Assembly: GCA_048264105.1 (NCBI GenBank)
Contig: JBLXDJ010000002.1
Coordinates: 707,545-771,544, forward strand
Source: Oceanospirillum sp048264105
Lineage (GTDB): Bacteria; Pseudomonadota; Gammaproteobacteria; Pseudomonadales; Halomonadaceae
Length of the DNA stretch: 64,000 bases
Direction of reading: 5' to 3'
Each line of letters opens with the position of its first letter. Positions within the stretch are counted from its first letter, which is position 1. The notes under the pieces were generated by a model. The model ran no database searches, had not been told where the DNA came from, and saw only the letters and a list, made by a program, of their open reading frames with translations. The position numbers and the translations under genes were made by a program. This document shows, in pieces, positions 1-9,075 of the stretch.

Positions 1-1278
1 CGTTTTGTTCGCCAGGTTGAAGGTACTGAGCTGTCTGTTCGTGACACTCACCCGATTCTGGAAGCGATGGCAGGTATGGACATGGGCCCTGCTCACGTTG
101 ATATCGGTAAGCTGGCTGTTAAATTCAAGAACGAAGGCGGCAGCGATCTGGAAGCTTTCCTGCGTAAAGAGCTGGACTCTGCAGTAGGCAAATACCAGGA
201 CAATGGCGAAGACGGCTACAAAGATGTTGTTCTGTACGGTTTTGGCCGTATCGGTCGTCTGCTGGCGCGTATCCTGGTTGAGAAAGCGGGCGGCGGTAAT
301 AAGCTGCGTCTGCGTGCTATCGTAGTTCGTGGCGGCAAAGAAGGTGACCTTCAGAAGCGTGCCAGCCTGCTGCGTCGTGATTCTGTGCACGGTTCTTTCC
401 AGGGCACCATCACCGTTGACGAAGATGCAAAAGCACTGATCATCAATGGTAACTACGTTCAGATGATCTACGCGAACTCTCCTGCAGAAGTGGATTACAC
501 CGCTTACGGCATCAACGACGCAATCGTAGTTGATAACACCGGTATGTGGCGTGATGAGACTGGCCTGGGTCAGCACCTGAACTGCAAAGGCGCGTCCCGC
601 GTTCTGCTGACCGCTCCGGGTAAAGGCGATATCAAAAACATCGTTCACGGCATCAACAGCGACGTGATCGAAGAAGGCGACAAGATTCTGTCTGCGGCAT
701 CCTGTACCACTAACGCTATCGTTCCTGTTCTGAAAGCGATTGAAGACAAGTACGGTATCGAGCACGGTCACGTAGAAACTGTTCACGCGTTCACTAACGA
801 CCAGAACCTGATCGATAACTTCCATAAAGCGAAGCGTCGTGGCCGTTCTGCGCCACTGAACATGGTTATCACTGAAACCGGTGCGGCTTCTGCTGCAGCT
901 AAAGCGCTGCCTTCTCTGAAAGGTAAGCTGACCGGTAACGCGATCCGTGTACCGACTCCTAACGTTTCTATGGCGATTCTGAACCTGACTCTGGGTAACG
1001 AAACCACTGTAGAAGAAGTTAACGACTACCTGCGTGATGCGTCTCTGCACTCATCTATTCAGAAGCAGATCGACTTCGTTCAGTCTCCTGAAGTGGTATC
1101 TTCTGACTTCGTAGGTAACCGTCATGCGGGTATCGTAGATGGCGAAGCTACCATCGTGAATGGCAAGCAGGCTGTTCTGTATGTTTGGTACGATAACGAG
1201 TTCGGTTACAGCTGCCAGGTTGTTCGCATTCTGCAGCAGATCTCTAACGTACACTTCCAGCATTTCCCGGCGCGTTAA
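1..1278 (+). CDS. gap: Glyceraldehyde-3-phosphate dehydrogenase, long type (5' partial)
   Basis: Open at the left edge: the frame runs from base 1 with no start, so 425 C-terminal residues are visible. The product is an NAD(P)-dependent GAPDH interconverting glyceraldehyde-3-phosphate and 1,3-bisphosphoglycerate in the cytosol. Visible landmarks are the Rossmann motif GFGRIGRLLAR, the active-site ASCTTN motif (catalytic Cys codon at 703-705), the general-base His in ETVHAFTNDQN, and the C-terminal WYDNEFGYS motif. An N-terminal extension ahead of the Rossmann fold marks the long gammaproteobacterial form rather than the roughly 330-residue GapA. From memory, Pseudomonas also has such a gene beside nqr. 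A strong terminator follows, so it is separate from the nqr operon. Family is certain; the physiological direction and cofactor are not. Confidence 0.93.
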   Translation, partial: RFVRQVEGTELSVRDTHPILEAMAGMDMGPAHVDIGKLAVKFKNEGGSDLEAFLRKELDSAVGKYQDNGEDGYKDVVLYGFGRIGRLLARILVEKAGGGNKLRLRAIVVRGGKEGDLQKRASLLRRDSVHGSFQGTITVDEDAKALIINGNYVQMIYANSPAEVDYTAYGINDAIVVDNTGMWRDETGLGQHLNCKGASRVLLTAPGKGDIKNIVHGINSDVIEEGDKILSAASCTTNAIVPVLKAIEDKYGIEHGHVETVHAFTNDQNLIDNFHKAKRRGRSAPLNMVITETGAASAAAKALPSLKGKLTGNAIRVPTPNVSMAILNLTLGNETTVEEVNDYLRDASLHSSIQKQIDFVQSPEVVSSDFVGNRHAGIVDGEATIVNGKQAVLYVWYDNEFGYSCQVVRILQQISNVHFQHFPAR

Positions 1279-1325
1279 TCGACCGGTAAGTGCTTTTCCG
1301 GTCTGCTGGCCGGAATAACGAAAAA

Positions 1326-1350
1326 GCCCGCTCATTGAGTGGGCTTTTTT
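1326..1350 (+). terminator. Rho-independent terminator of gap
   Basis: GCCCGCTC and GAGTGGGC form a stem with one G-T pair around a short loop, followed by six T. An A-run before the stem pairs with the T-run, so it could also work on the other strand. It lies 47 bp after the gap stop codon. Confidence 0.85.
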
Positions 1351-1702
1351 GCGTCTAAGTAAAAGAAAATTAAACATTTTTCCAAAGTTTTACTTGGTAA
1401 TTGGCGGATATTTTCAGACGTTGCCGCCAAAATGGCCGAAATTCACCGGCCGCTTCGCCCTAAGTCGGACACCTGTTGTGGCAAAATGTCGCAGGTCGAG
1501 TGGTAAAGGTGATAGCAGGTCTTTATAATGTGTCCGATTTTGGGAGTGATCCGGGTGGGCAGACCCGCGATTGCGAAAACAGCCAGGCTGACCATAAGAA
1601 TTATCGACCTGATGCAGGGTGTTTCTAAGCATATCGAAGCGTTCTGCATGAGGTTATCTAAGCTTTACCTTTAAAAAATAACTAAGTGATTGGGCGAGAC
1701 GT
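1351..1702 (+). promoter_or_regulatory. Upstream region of the nqr operon with inverted repeat
   Basis: No gene is visible here. A TATAAT hexamer at 1524-1529 is a candidate -10, with only a weak -35 match about 17 bp upstream (TGGTAA, 1501-1506). An inverted repeat brackets it: AAGTCGGACAC at 1462-1472 and GTGTCCGATTT at 1530-1540, matching at 10 of 11 positions. The right arm starts immediately after the -10. GCAGGTC also occurs twice (1491-1497, 1515-1521). This looks like the nqr promoter with a possible operator pair, but no known regulator motif was recognised. Confidence 0.4.
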
Positions 1703-3055
1703 ATGATAAAAATCAAACGTGGCCTTGATCTGCCTATAGCCGGCGCGCCGAAGCAAAGCATCGAAGATGCAGCTCAGGCGCGTACGGTCGCTGTGATTGG
1801 CACTGACTATGTGGGCATGAAGCCTACCATGGCAGTGAAAGTCGGCGATCAGGTTAAGCTGGGTCAAGAGCTCTTCAGTGATAAAAAGACCCCGGGCGTG
1901 AAATATACGGCTCCTGCTGCTGGTGAGGTTGTTGCAATCAACCGTGGCGAGCGTCGTGTGCTTCAGTCTGTGGTCATCAAAGTAGCTGAGCAGGAAGAAC
2001 GTGTTCAGTTTGCCAAGTTCAGTCAGGGCGAACTGTCTTCGATGGAGCGTGCAAAAGTTCAGACGCAACTGGTTGATTCCGGTCTGTGGACTGCACTGCG
2101 TACCCGTCCGTTCAGCCGTGTTCCGGCTCTGGAAAGCACTCCAAACTCTATCTTCGTTACCGCGATAGATACCAACCCTCTGGCGGCAGATCCTGCAGCT
2201 GTACTGAAAGGTCAGGAAGCTGATTTTCAGGCAGGTCTGGAAGTTCTGGCGCGTCTGACTGACGGCAAAGTTTTTGTCTGTAAGGCAGCTGGCGCTGCTG
2301 TACCTGCTCAGGCAGGTGGTCAGGTTGTGGTTGAAGAGTTTGACGGTCCGCATCCGGCAGGTCTTGCCGGTACGCATATTCATCACCTTGATCCGGTTAG
2401 CTCAGGCAAAACTGTCTGGACGATCGGTTATCAGGATGTTGTGGCTTTTGGCCAGCTATTCCTGAACGGTGAAGTGAATGTGTCCCGGGTTATTGCTCTG
2501 GGTGGTCCGGAACTGAAGAATCCACGTCTGGTTAAGACCCGCCTGGGGGCATCTCTTGAAGATGTGTGCGGCGGCGAACTGGCTGACCGTGATGCGGTAC
2601 GTCTTATCTCTGGTTCAGTTTTTGGCGGTACAACTGCTAAAGGTCCGTTTTCTTTCCTGGGTCGCTACCACACACAGGTCAGCGCACTGAAAGAAGGTAC
2701 AGAACGTGACTTTATGGGTTGGTTGTCGCCGGGTGCGAATAAGCACTCCATGCTGAACATCTATATCTCCAAGCTCTTTGGCCTGAAGAACTACGCACCA
2801 TCTACTAATACAAACGGTAGTGAGCGAGCGATGGTTCCAGTGGGTTCTTACGAGCGTGTTATGCCTCTGGATATTCTTCCGACTCAGCTGCTGCGTGCAC
2901 TGATCGTTGGTGATATCGAAACGGCGATGCAGCTGGGCTGCCTGGAACTGGACGAAGAAGATCTTGCGCTGTGCACCTACGTGTGCCCGGGTAAGTACGA
3001 ATACGGTCCTATCCTGCGCAACAATCTGACCACGATTGAGAAGGAGGGGGCATAA
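1703..3055 (+). CDS. nqrA: Na+-translocating NADH:quinone reductase subunit A
   Basis: NqrA is the peripheral cytoplasmic subunit of the six-subunit Na+-NQR, which oxidises NADH, reduces ubiquinone and pumps Na+ outward. At 450 residues it matches the usual length of about 446. The N-terminus has the MIKIKRGLDLPIAG opening and a KKTPGVKYTAPAAGEV stretch typical of the family, resembling the RnfC-like barrel-sandwich fold. No membrane segment is apparent. It leads the operon: its stop TAA shares one base with the nqrB start (TAATG), after a strong AAGGAGGGGG Shine-Dalgarno. Identity is secure from sequence and gene order. Confidence 0.97.
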   Translation: MIKIKRGLDLPIAGAPKQSIEDAAQARTVAVIGTDYVGMKPTMAVKVGDQVKLGQELFSDKKTPGVKYTAPAAGEVVAINRGERRVLQSVVIKVAEQEERVQFAKFSQGELSSMERAKVQTQLVDSGLWTALRTRPFSRVPALESTPNSIFVTAIDTNPLAADPAAVLKGQEADFQAGLEVLARLTDGKVFVCKAAGAAVPAQAGGQVVVEEFDGPHPAGLAGTHIHHLDPVSSGKTVWTIGYQDVVAFGQLFLNGEVNVSRVIALGGPELKNPRLVKTRLGASLEDVCGGELADRDAVRLISGSVFGGTTAKGPFSFLGRYHTQVSALKEGTERDFMGWLSPGANKHSMLNIYISKLFGLKNYAPSTNTNGSERAMVPVGSYERVMPLDILPTQLLRALIVGDIETAMQLGCLELDEEDLALCTYVCPGKYEYGPILRNNLTTIEKEGA

Positions 3056-4257
3056 TGGGTCTGCGTAAAATCCTTGATAATATGGAGCCTCACTTCCACA
3101 AAGGTGGTAAGTATGAGAGCTGGTACGCACTGTACGAAGCAGTGGATACCATTTTCTACTCTCCGGGTTCGACTACTAAAACCACGGCTCACGTGCGTGA
3201 TGGTGTTGACCTGAAGCGTATGATGATCACCGTATGGATGTGTACTTTCCCTGCGATGTTCTTCGGTATGTGGAACGTGGGTTACCACGCAAACATGGCG
3301 ATGGCTGAAACCGGTCTGATGGCCGCTGAAGGCTGGCGTGGTGGTCTGATCAGCCTGTTGGCTGGCTATGACCCTGCAAGTCTTTGGGACAACATGATCC
3401 ATGGCGCAATGTACTTCCTGCCGGTTTATGCCGTTACCTTTATTGTAGGTGGCTTCTGGGAAGTATTGTTCGCGATGAAGCGCGGTCACGAAGTGAACGA
3501 AGGTTTCTTTGTAACCTCTATTCTGTTCGCTCTGACTCTGCCAGCAACTATTCCTCTGTGGCAGGTTGCACTGGGTATTACCTTCGGTGTAGTTGTTGCT
3601 AAAGAGATCTTTGGTGGTACCGGTAAAAACTTCCTTAACCCTGCTCTGGCGGGTCGTGCATTCCTGTACTTCGCGTACCCTGCACAGATCTCCGGCGATG
3701 CGGTATGGACTGCAGTAGATGGTTACACAGGTGCAACTGCACTGGGTGTTGCTGCTGCTGACGGTATGGCGGGTCTGACTGAGACGCTGACCTGGTGGGA
3801 TTCCTTCCTGGGTGTTATGCCGGGCTCTATGGGTGAAACCTCGACTCTGGCGATCATGATTGGTGGTGCTGTACTTCTGGCAACCAAGATTGCGTCCTGG
3901 CGTATCGTACTGGGTGTGTTCATCGGTATGTTCGCTCTGAGTTCTCTGCTGAACGCTATCGGTTCCGATACTAACCCTATGTTCGCGCTGCCTTGGTACT
4001 GGCACCTGACTCTGGGTGGTCTGGCCTTTGGTATGTTCTTCATGGCAACTGACCCTGTATCTGCCTCTATGACGAATACAGGTAAGATCTGGTTCGGTAT
4101 TCTGATCGGTGTAATGACAGTGATGATCCGTGTGATCAACCCGGCATTCCCTGAGGGTATTATGCTGGCGATTCTGTTTGCGAACCTGTTTGCACCGTTT
4201 ATCGACCACTTTGTGGTTCAGGCCAATATCAAACGGAGAATGATGCGCAATGTCTAG
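3055..4257 (+). CDS. nqrB: Na+-NQR subunit B, covalent FMN subunit
   Basis: NqrB is an integral membrane subunit that carries a covalently bound FMN and a riboflavin, and takes part in quinone reduction and Na+ transport. The 400-residue protein has multiple hydrophobic helices. The flavin attachment motif is TGAT within VDGYTGATAL, which puts the FMN-bearing threonine at Thr228. The flavin transferase ApbE, encoded downstream, would modify it. The reading frame overlaps nqrA by one base and nqrC by eight, so translation is probably coupled. The protein is slightly shorter than the Vibrio protein. Confidence 0.97.
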   Translation: MGLRKILDNMEPHFHKGGKYESWYALYEAVDTIFYSPGSTTKTTAHVRDGVDLKRMMITVWMCTFPAMFFGMWNVGYHANMAMAETGLMAAEGWRGGLISLLAGYDPASLWDNMIHGAMYFLPVYAVTFIVGGFWEVLFAMKRGHEVNEGFFVTSILFALTLPATIPLWQVALGITFGVVVAKEIFGGTGKNFLNPALAGRAFLYFAYPAQISGDAVWTAVDGYTGATALGVAAADGMAGLTETLTWWDSFLGVMPGSMGETSTLAIMIGGAVLLATKIASWRIVLGVFIGMFALSSLLNAIGSDTNPMFALPWYWHLTLGGLAFGMFFMATDPVSASMTNTGKIWFGILIGVMTVMIRVINPAFPEGIMLAILFANLFAPFIDHFVVQANIKRRMMRNV

Positions 4258-5029
4258 TAGCAACGATTCCATCAAGAAAACGCTTACCGTAGCGTTACTG
4301 CTGTGTATCGTCTGCTCCGTGATTGTTTCCGGCGCAGCGGTAATGTTCAAAGCACAACAGCAGGAAAACAAAGACCTGGACCGTAAATCCAACATTCTGG
4401 CTGCGGCCGGTCTGCTGGAACCAGGTAAGTCTGTGGACGAACTGTATGCTCAGATCACACCGCGCGTTGTGAACCTGAACACCGGTGAGTACACAGAAGA
4501 ACTGAACGCTGAAACTTACAATCAGCTGAAAGCGGCTAAAGATCCGGCACAGTCTAAAGCACTGTCTAACAGTGAAGATATTGCTGGTATCAAGCGTCGT
4601 GAAGAGTTCGCCACGGTTTATCTGGTAGAGAAAGACGGTCAGCTGGACCGCATCATTCTGCCGGTTCGTGGTTACGGCCTGTGGTCGACTCTGCACGGCT
4701 TCCTGGCGCTTGAAGCAGATGCTAACACTGTAATTGGTCTGGGCTTCTACCAGCACGCGGAAACTCCGGGTCTGGGTGGTGAAGTTGATAACCCTAAGTG
4801 GAAAGCTCTGTGGCCGGGTAAGAAAATCTTTGAAGGCGACAGCATGAACCCTGCGATCGAAGTGATCAAAGGTTCGGTTGATGCAGGCACTCCAAACGCT
4901 GAGCACAAAGTTGACGGTCTTTCCGGTGCAACTCTGACCAGCCGTGGTGTAAGCAACCTGGTGAACTACTGGGTAGGCAACGAGGGCTTTGGTCCTTACC
5001 TCAGCAAAATTCGTAAGGAAGGAGTATAA
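4250..5029 (+). CDS. nqrC: Na+-NQR subunit C, covalent FMN subunit
   Basis: NqrC is a single-span membrane subunit with a large periplasmic domain holding the second covalent FMN. The predicted membrane helix is at about residues 10-33. The flavinylation motif SGAT in VDGLSGATLT gives Thr228 as the FMN-bearing residue. The length of 259 residues is normal. It begins inside the end of nqrB (eight-base overlap) and is followed after two bases by nqrD, whose Shine-Dalgarno AAGGAG lies in the 3' end of this gene. Requires ApbE for maturation. Confidence 0.97.
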   Translation: MSSSNDSIKKTLTVALLLCIVCSVIVSGAAVMFKAQQQENKDLDRKSNILAAAGLLEPGKSVDELYAQITPRVVNLNTGEYTEELNAETYNQLKAAKDPAQSKALSNSEDIAGIKRREEFATVYLVEKDGQLDRIILPVRGYGLWSTLHGFLALEADANTVIGLGFYQHAETPGLGGEVDNPKWKALWPGKKIFEGDSMNPAIEVIKGSVDAGTPNAEHKVDGLSGATLTSRGVSNLVNYWVGNEGFGPYLSKIRKEGV

Positions 5030-5031
5030 AG

Positions 5032-5697
5032 ATGGCTGATACTCCAAAGGGCGTTCTGGTAAGCCCTATTTTCGCTAATAACCCGATTGCTCTGCAGATT
5101 CTGGGTATTTGTTCCGCTCTGGCGGTAACAACTAACCTGTCTACTGCTCTGGTAATGGGTGCGGCTGTAAGTCTGGTAACGGCGTTCTCGAGCATGTTTA
5201 TCTCGCTGATCCGTAACCAGATCCCAAACAGCATTCGTATTATCGTTCAGATGACCATTATTGCGTCTCTGGTAATCGTTGTTGATCAGGTACTGAAAGC
5301 ATACGCCTACGAAACCAGTAAGCAGCTGTCGGTATTTGTTGGTCTGATTATTACCAACTGTATCGTAATGGGTCGTGCTGAAGCGTACGCAATGAAAAAC
5401 GGTCCTGTAATGAGCTTTATCGATGGTATCGGTAACGGTCTGGGTTACACCGTGGTTCTGCTGTTCGTTGGTTTCATCCGTGAACTGTTTGGTTCCGGCA
5501 GCCTGTTCGGAATTCAGATTCTGGAAAAAATCAATGACGGTGGCTGGTATCTGCCAAACGGTATGATGCTGCTTCCACCTTCTGCGTTCTTCATCATTGC
5601 TGGCTTTATCTGGCTGATCCGTACCTGGCAGCCTGCGCAGAATGAAGAGGCTGAGTTCAAGATCTCTCCAAATACTCAGGCTAAGGAGGCCGTATAA
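5032..5697 (+). CDS. nqrD: Na+-NQR subunit D
   Basis: NqrD is a small, very hydrophobic membrane subunit that forms, with NqrE, a pseudo-symmetric pair holding an iron centre in the membrane domain. It has 221 residues and about six hydrophobic segments. Family landmarks are the conserved cysteine region in LIITNCIVMGRAEAYA and the GIGNGLGYT loop. It starts two bases after nqrC and shares one base with nqrE (TAATG). It is related to RnfE/RsxE, but its place among NqrABCEF settles the identity. Confidence 0.96.
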   Translation: MADTPKGVLVSPIFANNPIALQILGICSALAVTTNLSTALVMGAAVSLVTAFSSMFISLIRNQIPNSIRIIVQMTIIASLVIVVDQVLKAYAYETSKQLSVFVGLIITNCIVMGRAEAYAMKNGPVMSFIDGIGNGLGYTVVLLFVGFIRELFGSGSLFGIQILEKINDGGWYLPNGMMLLPPSAFFIIAGFIWLIRTWQPAQNEEAEFKISPNTQAKEAV

Positions 5698-6317
5698 TGT
5701 TTGAATACTACTTAAGCCTTCTGGTTAAGGCGATGTTTGTAGAAAACATGGCTCTGGCCTTCTTCCTGGGCATGTGTACCTTCCTGGCGGTTTCTAAGAA
5801 AGTTGAAGCGGCTCTGGGTCTGGGTATTGCTGTTGTTGTAGTACTGGTGATTACCGTTCCGGTAAACAACCTGATCTATAACAACCTGCTGCGTGAAGGC
5901 GCACTGACCTGGACCGGCATGGAAGGTGCCGAATCTATGGATCTGAGCTTCCTGGGTTATCTGAGTTACATCGGTGTTATTGCGGCGATGGTTCAGATCC
6001 TGGAGATGTTCCTCGATAAATTTGTTCCTGCACTGTACAACGCGTTGGGTGTATTCCTGCCGCTGATTACTGTGAACTGTGCGATTTTGGGTGCGTCTCT
6101 GTTTATGGCAGAGCGTGACTACAACTTCGGTGAGTCTGTGGTATATGGTGCCGGTGCTGGTATCGGTTGGGCGTTGGCGATCGTTGCGCTGGCGGGTATC
6201 CGTGAAAAACTGAAGTACAGTGATGTGCCTAAAGGCCTGGAAGGTCTGGGTATCACATTCGTGACTGTAGGTCTGATGTCTCTGGGCTTTATGTCCTTCT
6301 CAGGCGTGCAGCTGTAA
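5697..6317 (+). CDS. nqrE: Na+-NQR subunit E
   Basis: NqrE is the membrane partner of NqrD in the iron-binding core of the sodium pump. At 206 residues it is slightly longer than the roughly 198-202 usual for the family. It has six hydrophobic segments and the cysteine-containing motifs FLGMCTFLAVSKK and ITVNCAILGASLF, whose Cys residues are the expected iron ligands shared with NqrD. The start overlaps the nqrD stop by one base and AAGGAGG precedes it. A 41-bp gap separates it from nqrF, the largest gap inside the nqrABCDEF block. Confidence 0.96.
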   Translation: MFEYYLSLLVKAMFVENMALAFFLGMCTFLAVSKKVEAALGLGIAVVVVLVITVPVNNLIYNNLLREGALTWTGMEGAESMDLSFLGYLSYIGVIAAMVQILEMFLDKFVPALYNALGVFLPLITVNCAILGASLFMAERDYNFGESVVYGAGAGIGWALAIVALAGIREKLKYSDVPKGLEGLGITFVTVGLMSLGFMSFSGVQL

Positions 6318-6358
6318 GTACACAGTTGACGGAAACTTAGAACAAAAAGGTTCAGAAC

Positions 6359-7588
6359 ATGGTTGATTCACAACTTATTGTGCTGGGCGTGGTCATGTTC
6401 ACGATCATCGTAGTATCTTTGGTACTGGTGATTCTGGCAGCACGCAGCAAGCTGGTTAGCAGTGGCGATGTCACTGTAACCATTAACGGTGAGCAGAAAA
6501 TTACGACCCCTGCGGGTGGTAAACTGCTTCAGACACTGGCGTCCAACGGTATCTTCCTGTCATCTGCATGTGGTGGCGGTGGCTCTTGTGCCCAGTGTAA
6601 ATGTATTGTTTCTGCCGGCGGCGGTTCTATCCTGCCAACGGAAGAGTCTCACTTCACTATGGGTGAGAAAAAAGAAGGCTGGCGTCTGTCTTGCCAGGTT
6701 CCTGTTAAACAGGACATGGAAGTAGAAGTTGAAGCCGACGTATTTGGCGTTAAGAAGTGGGAATGTACTGTAGAGTCCAACCCGAACGTTGCAACCTTCA
6801 TTAAAGAGCTGACTCTGCGTCTGCCGGAAGGTGAAAACGTAGACTTCCGCGCTGGTGGTTATGTTCAGCTGGAAGTTCCTCCGCACGAAGTTCACTACAA
6901 AGACTTCGATATCGAGGAAGAGTATCACCCGGACTGGGATAAGTTTAACATCTGGAAATATGTGTCTAAGGTTGATGAACCTATCACCCGTGCATACTCC
7001 ATGGCGAACTATCCGGAAGAGAAAGGTGTTGTTAAGTTCAACATCCGTATCGCGTCACCACCTCCGGGTCGTGATGATGTACCACCGGGTCAGATGTCTT
7101 CTTACGTATTCAGCCTGAAGCCGGGTGATAAGATCACTGTTTCCGGTCCGTTTGGTGAGTTCTTCGCCAAAGATACCGACAACGAAATGGTGTTCATCGG
7201 TGGTGGTGCGGGTATGGCGCCTATGCGCTCCCACATCTTCGATCAGCTGAAGCGTCTGAACTCCAAGCGTAAGATCTCTTTCTGGTATGGTGCACGTTCT
7301 GTACGTGAAGCCTTCTACGTAGAAGAGTTCGACAAGCTGGCGGAAGAAAACGAGAACTTCACCTGGCATCTGGCTCTGTCCGATCCGCTGCCGGAGGATA
7401 ACTGGACCGGTATGACCGGCTTCATCCACAACGTACTGTATGAAAACTATCTGAAGGATCACGAAGCGCCTGAAGATTGTGAGTACTACATGTGTGGACC
7501 TCCAATGATGAACTCTGCTGTAATCCAGATGCTGTTGAATCTGGGTGTTGAGCCTGAGAACATCCTGCTTGACGACTTCGGTGGTTAA
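6359..7588 (+). CDS. nqrF: Na+-NQR subunit F, NADH dehydrogenase module
   Basis: NqrF is the electron-entry subunit. It oxidises NADH through FAD and passes electrons to a 2Fe-2S cluster. One N-terminal membrane helix (about residues 6-27) precedes a ferredoxin domain with cluster ligands Cys71, Cys77, Cys80 and Cys112. A ferredoxin-reductase domain follows, with the FAD motif RAYS at 211-214 and an NADH-binding GGGAGMAPMRS motif. The C-terminus ends in the family-typical DDFGG. The length of 409 residues and the cysteine spacing agree with the Vibrio protein. No key residue is missing. Confidence 0.98.
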   Translation: MVDSQLIVLGVVMFTIIVVSLVLVILAARSKLVSSGDVTVTINGEQKITTPAGGKLLQTLASNGIFLSSACGGGGSCAQCKCIVSAGGGSILPTEESHFTMGEKKEGWRLSCQVPVKQDMEVEVEADVFGVKKWECTVESNPNVATFIKELTLRLPEGENVDFRAGGYVQLEVPPHEVHYKDFDIEEEYHPDWDKFNIWKYVSKVDEPITRAYSMANYPEEKGVVKFNIRIASPPPGRDDVPPGQMSSYVFSLKPGDKITVSGPFGEFFAKDTDNEMVFIGGGAGMAPMRSHIFDQLKRLNSKRKISFWYGARSVREAFYVEEFDKLAEENENFTWHLALSDPLPEDNWTGMTGFIHNVLYENYLKDHEAPEDCEYYMCGPPMMNSAVIQMLLNLGVEPENILLDDFGG

Positions 7589-7591
7589 GTA

Positions 7592-8722
7592 ATGCGCAGT
7601 GATCTCAAGCTGTTGCTGACAAGCCCTTACCGGCTTGTCTGGCAACAGATCGGAATACTGATCGCTGCCGGCCTGTCCCGTATGGGGCAGGTCATTAAAG
7701 TGGGGCTGGCCTTAACAGGGCTGGCCCTTCTTGCTGGTTGCGATAGTGATCCGGTCATTATTAAGTTTTCCGGCCCGATTATGGGTACGCAGTACCACGT
7801 TTCCGTGGTAGAAAGTGAAGGCATCAGCCTTGATAAAGCCGGTCAGCAAGCACTTGCTGAAGGCATTAAGAATACTCTGGTCGATGTTGATCTGAAGATG
7901 TCGACTTACAAACAGCACTCTGAGTTATCACGTTTTAATCAGACGAGTGTTGGTCAGTGGTTTCCGGTGTCTGCGGATACTGCTGTAGTGGTGGAAGAAG
8001 CACTGCAGATTGCTGCAGAAAGCGGTGGTGTGTTTGATCCCACGATAGGGCCTCTGGTGAATCTCTGGGGTTTTGGCCCGGATCTGAAACCGGATCAGGT
8101 GCCCAGTGAAGCGGAACTGGCACTGGCTTTTGAACGTGTCGGTTACCGGTCTGTTGCAGTTAAGGGTGTAGAAAGCGATGCTCCTTCTCTGCGTAAAGAC
8201 AAAAATATCTATCTTGATCTCTCTGCCATCGCCAAAGGTTATGGCGTTGATCAGGTTGCCCGCTATCTGGATCGACAGGGCTTTCATAATTATCTCGTGG
8301 AAGTGGGCGGCGAGTTACGTCTGAAAGGCCGCAAGCCGGATGGAATGACCTGGAAAATCGCTATTGAGAAGCCAAGTACCAGTGGTCAGGTGGTTCAGGA
8401 AGTACTGGCCCTGACCAATGTTTCAGTGGCAACGTCCGGTGGTTACCGCAACTATTTTGAGGCTGATGGTCAGCGTTTCTCTCATACCATCAATCCTCTG
8501 ACCGGCAGACCGATCACCCACAAACTGGCCTCGGTGACGGTGCTGCATCCATCCTGTGCCACTGCGGATGCTATGGCGACAGCTTTGATGGTGATGGGAC
8601 CTGAGAAGGGACTTGAGTTTGCCCAAGAGCAGGGATTAGCGGTTTATATGTTGGTCAAAGCCGACGGAGAAGGTTTTGATGTGATTCAGACGGAACAATT
8701 TACTGCTCTGGCGAATCTGTAG
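7592..8722 (+). CDS. apbE: FAD:protein FMN transferase (ApbE), lipoprotein
   Basis: ApbE transfers FMN from FAD to the Thr of S/TGAT motifs, here expected to be NqrB Thr228 and NqrC Thr228. The lipobox LAGC shows it is a periplasm-facing lipoprotein. Family motifs include MGTQYHV, VFDPTIGPLVNLWGFG, LSAIAKGYGVD and SGGYRNYF. Its position three bases after nqrF supports the pairing with Nqr. The start is uncertain. ATG 7592 gives an unusually long 48-residue stretch up to the lipobox cysteine, whereas ATG 7682 gives a normal 20-residue signal peptide (MGQVIKVGLALTG...) but has no obvious Shine-Dalgarno. Confidence 0.94.
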   Translation: MRSDLKLLLTSPYRLVWQQIGILIAAGLSRMGQVIKVGLALTGLALLAGCDSDPVIIKFSGPIMGTQYHVSVVESEGISLDKAGQQALAEGIKNTLVDVDLKMSTYKQHSELSRFNQTSVGQWFPVSADTAVVVEEALQIAAESGGVFDPTIGPLVNLWGFGPDLKPDQVPSEAELALAFERVGYRSVAVKGVESDAPSLRKDKNIYLDLSAIAKGYGVDQVARYLDRQGFHNYLVEVGGELRLKGRKPDGMTWKIAIEKPSTSGQVVQEVLALTNVSVATSGGYRNYFEADGQRFSHTINPLTGRPITHKLASVTVLHPSCATADAMATALMVMGPEKGLEFAQEQGLAVYMLVKADGEGFDVIQTEQFTALANL

Positions 8723-8782
8723 AGTAAGGGCCGTTGCGCTCTTCGTCGCTGAAGAATTTTGAATAATCTGAGGTAAGTTCTT

Positions 8783-9037
8783 ATGACTACAATGCTTCTG
8801 GCTTTTGTCGTTGTCGCCCTGATCATTACAGGTATGGCGGTTGGTGTTCTGTTTGGCCGTAAACCGATTACCGGTTCCTGTGGTGGTATGAGTGCTATCG
8901 GCATGGTGTCCGATTGCGATATCTGCGGTGGTAACAAAGATATCTGTGAAACCGAACAGGAAAAGAAAGCAGGTAAAGCATCAGACCGTTCAGATCTGGC
9001 TTATGATGCAATGCAGAATGAAGAAAAGAACAAATAA
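8783..9037 (+). CDS. nqrM: Na+-NQR maturation protein NqrM
   Basis: NqrM (formerly DUF539) is a small membrane-anchored protein needed for assembly of the iron centre between NqrD and NqrE. The 84-residue product has one N-terminal membrane helix (about 3-24) and then a cysteine-rich stretch containing CGGMSAIG, DCDICGG and DICE, the family hallmark and its presumed metal ligands. It is last in the nqr operon, 60 bp after apbE, and is followed by a perfect palindromic terminator. Its presence makes the Nqr gene set complete. Confidence 0.93.
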   Translation: MTTMLLAFVVVALIITGMAVGVLFGRKPITGSCGGMSAIGMVSDCDICGGNKDICETEQEKKAGKASDRSDLAYDAMQNEEKNK

Positions 9038-9049
9038 GATCAGAATAGG

Positions 9050-9075
9050 CAGCCGCATATGCGGCTGTCTTTTTG
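9050..9075 (+). terminator. Rho-independent terminator of the nqr operon
   Basis: A perfect palindrome, AGCCGCATATGCGGCT at 9051-9066 with one more C-G pair outside, is followed by TCTTTTT. It closes the nqrABCDEF-apbE-nqrM unit. Confidence 0.85.

Noticed and set aside
2977..4395. 472-codon minus-strand open frame across nqrA-nqrC
   Set aside because: It is antisense to three well-supported nqr genes, has His/Thr/Arg/Gln-rich composition typical of reverse-frame shadows and matches no family.
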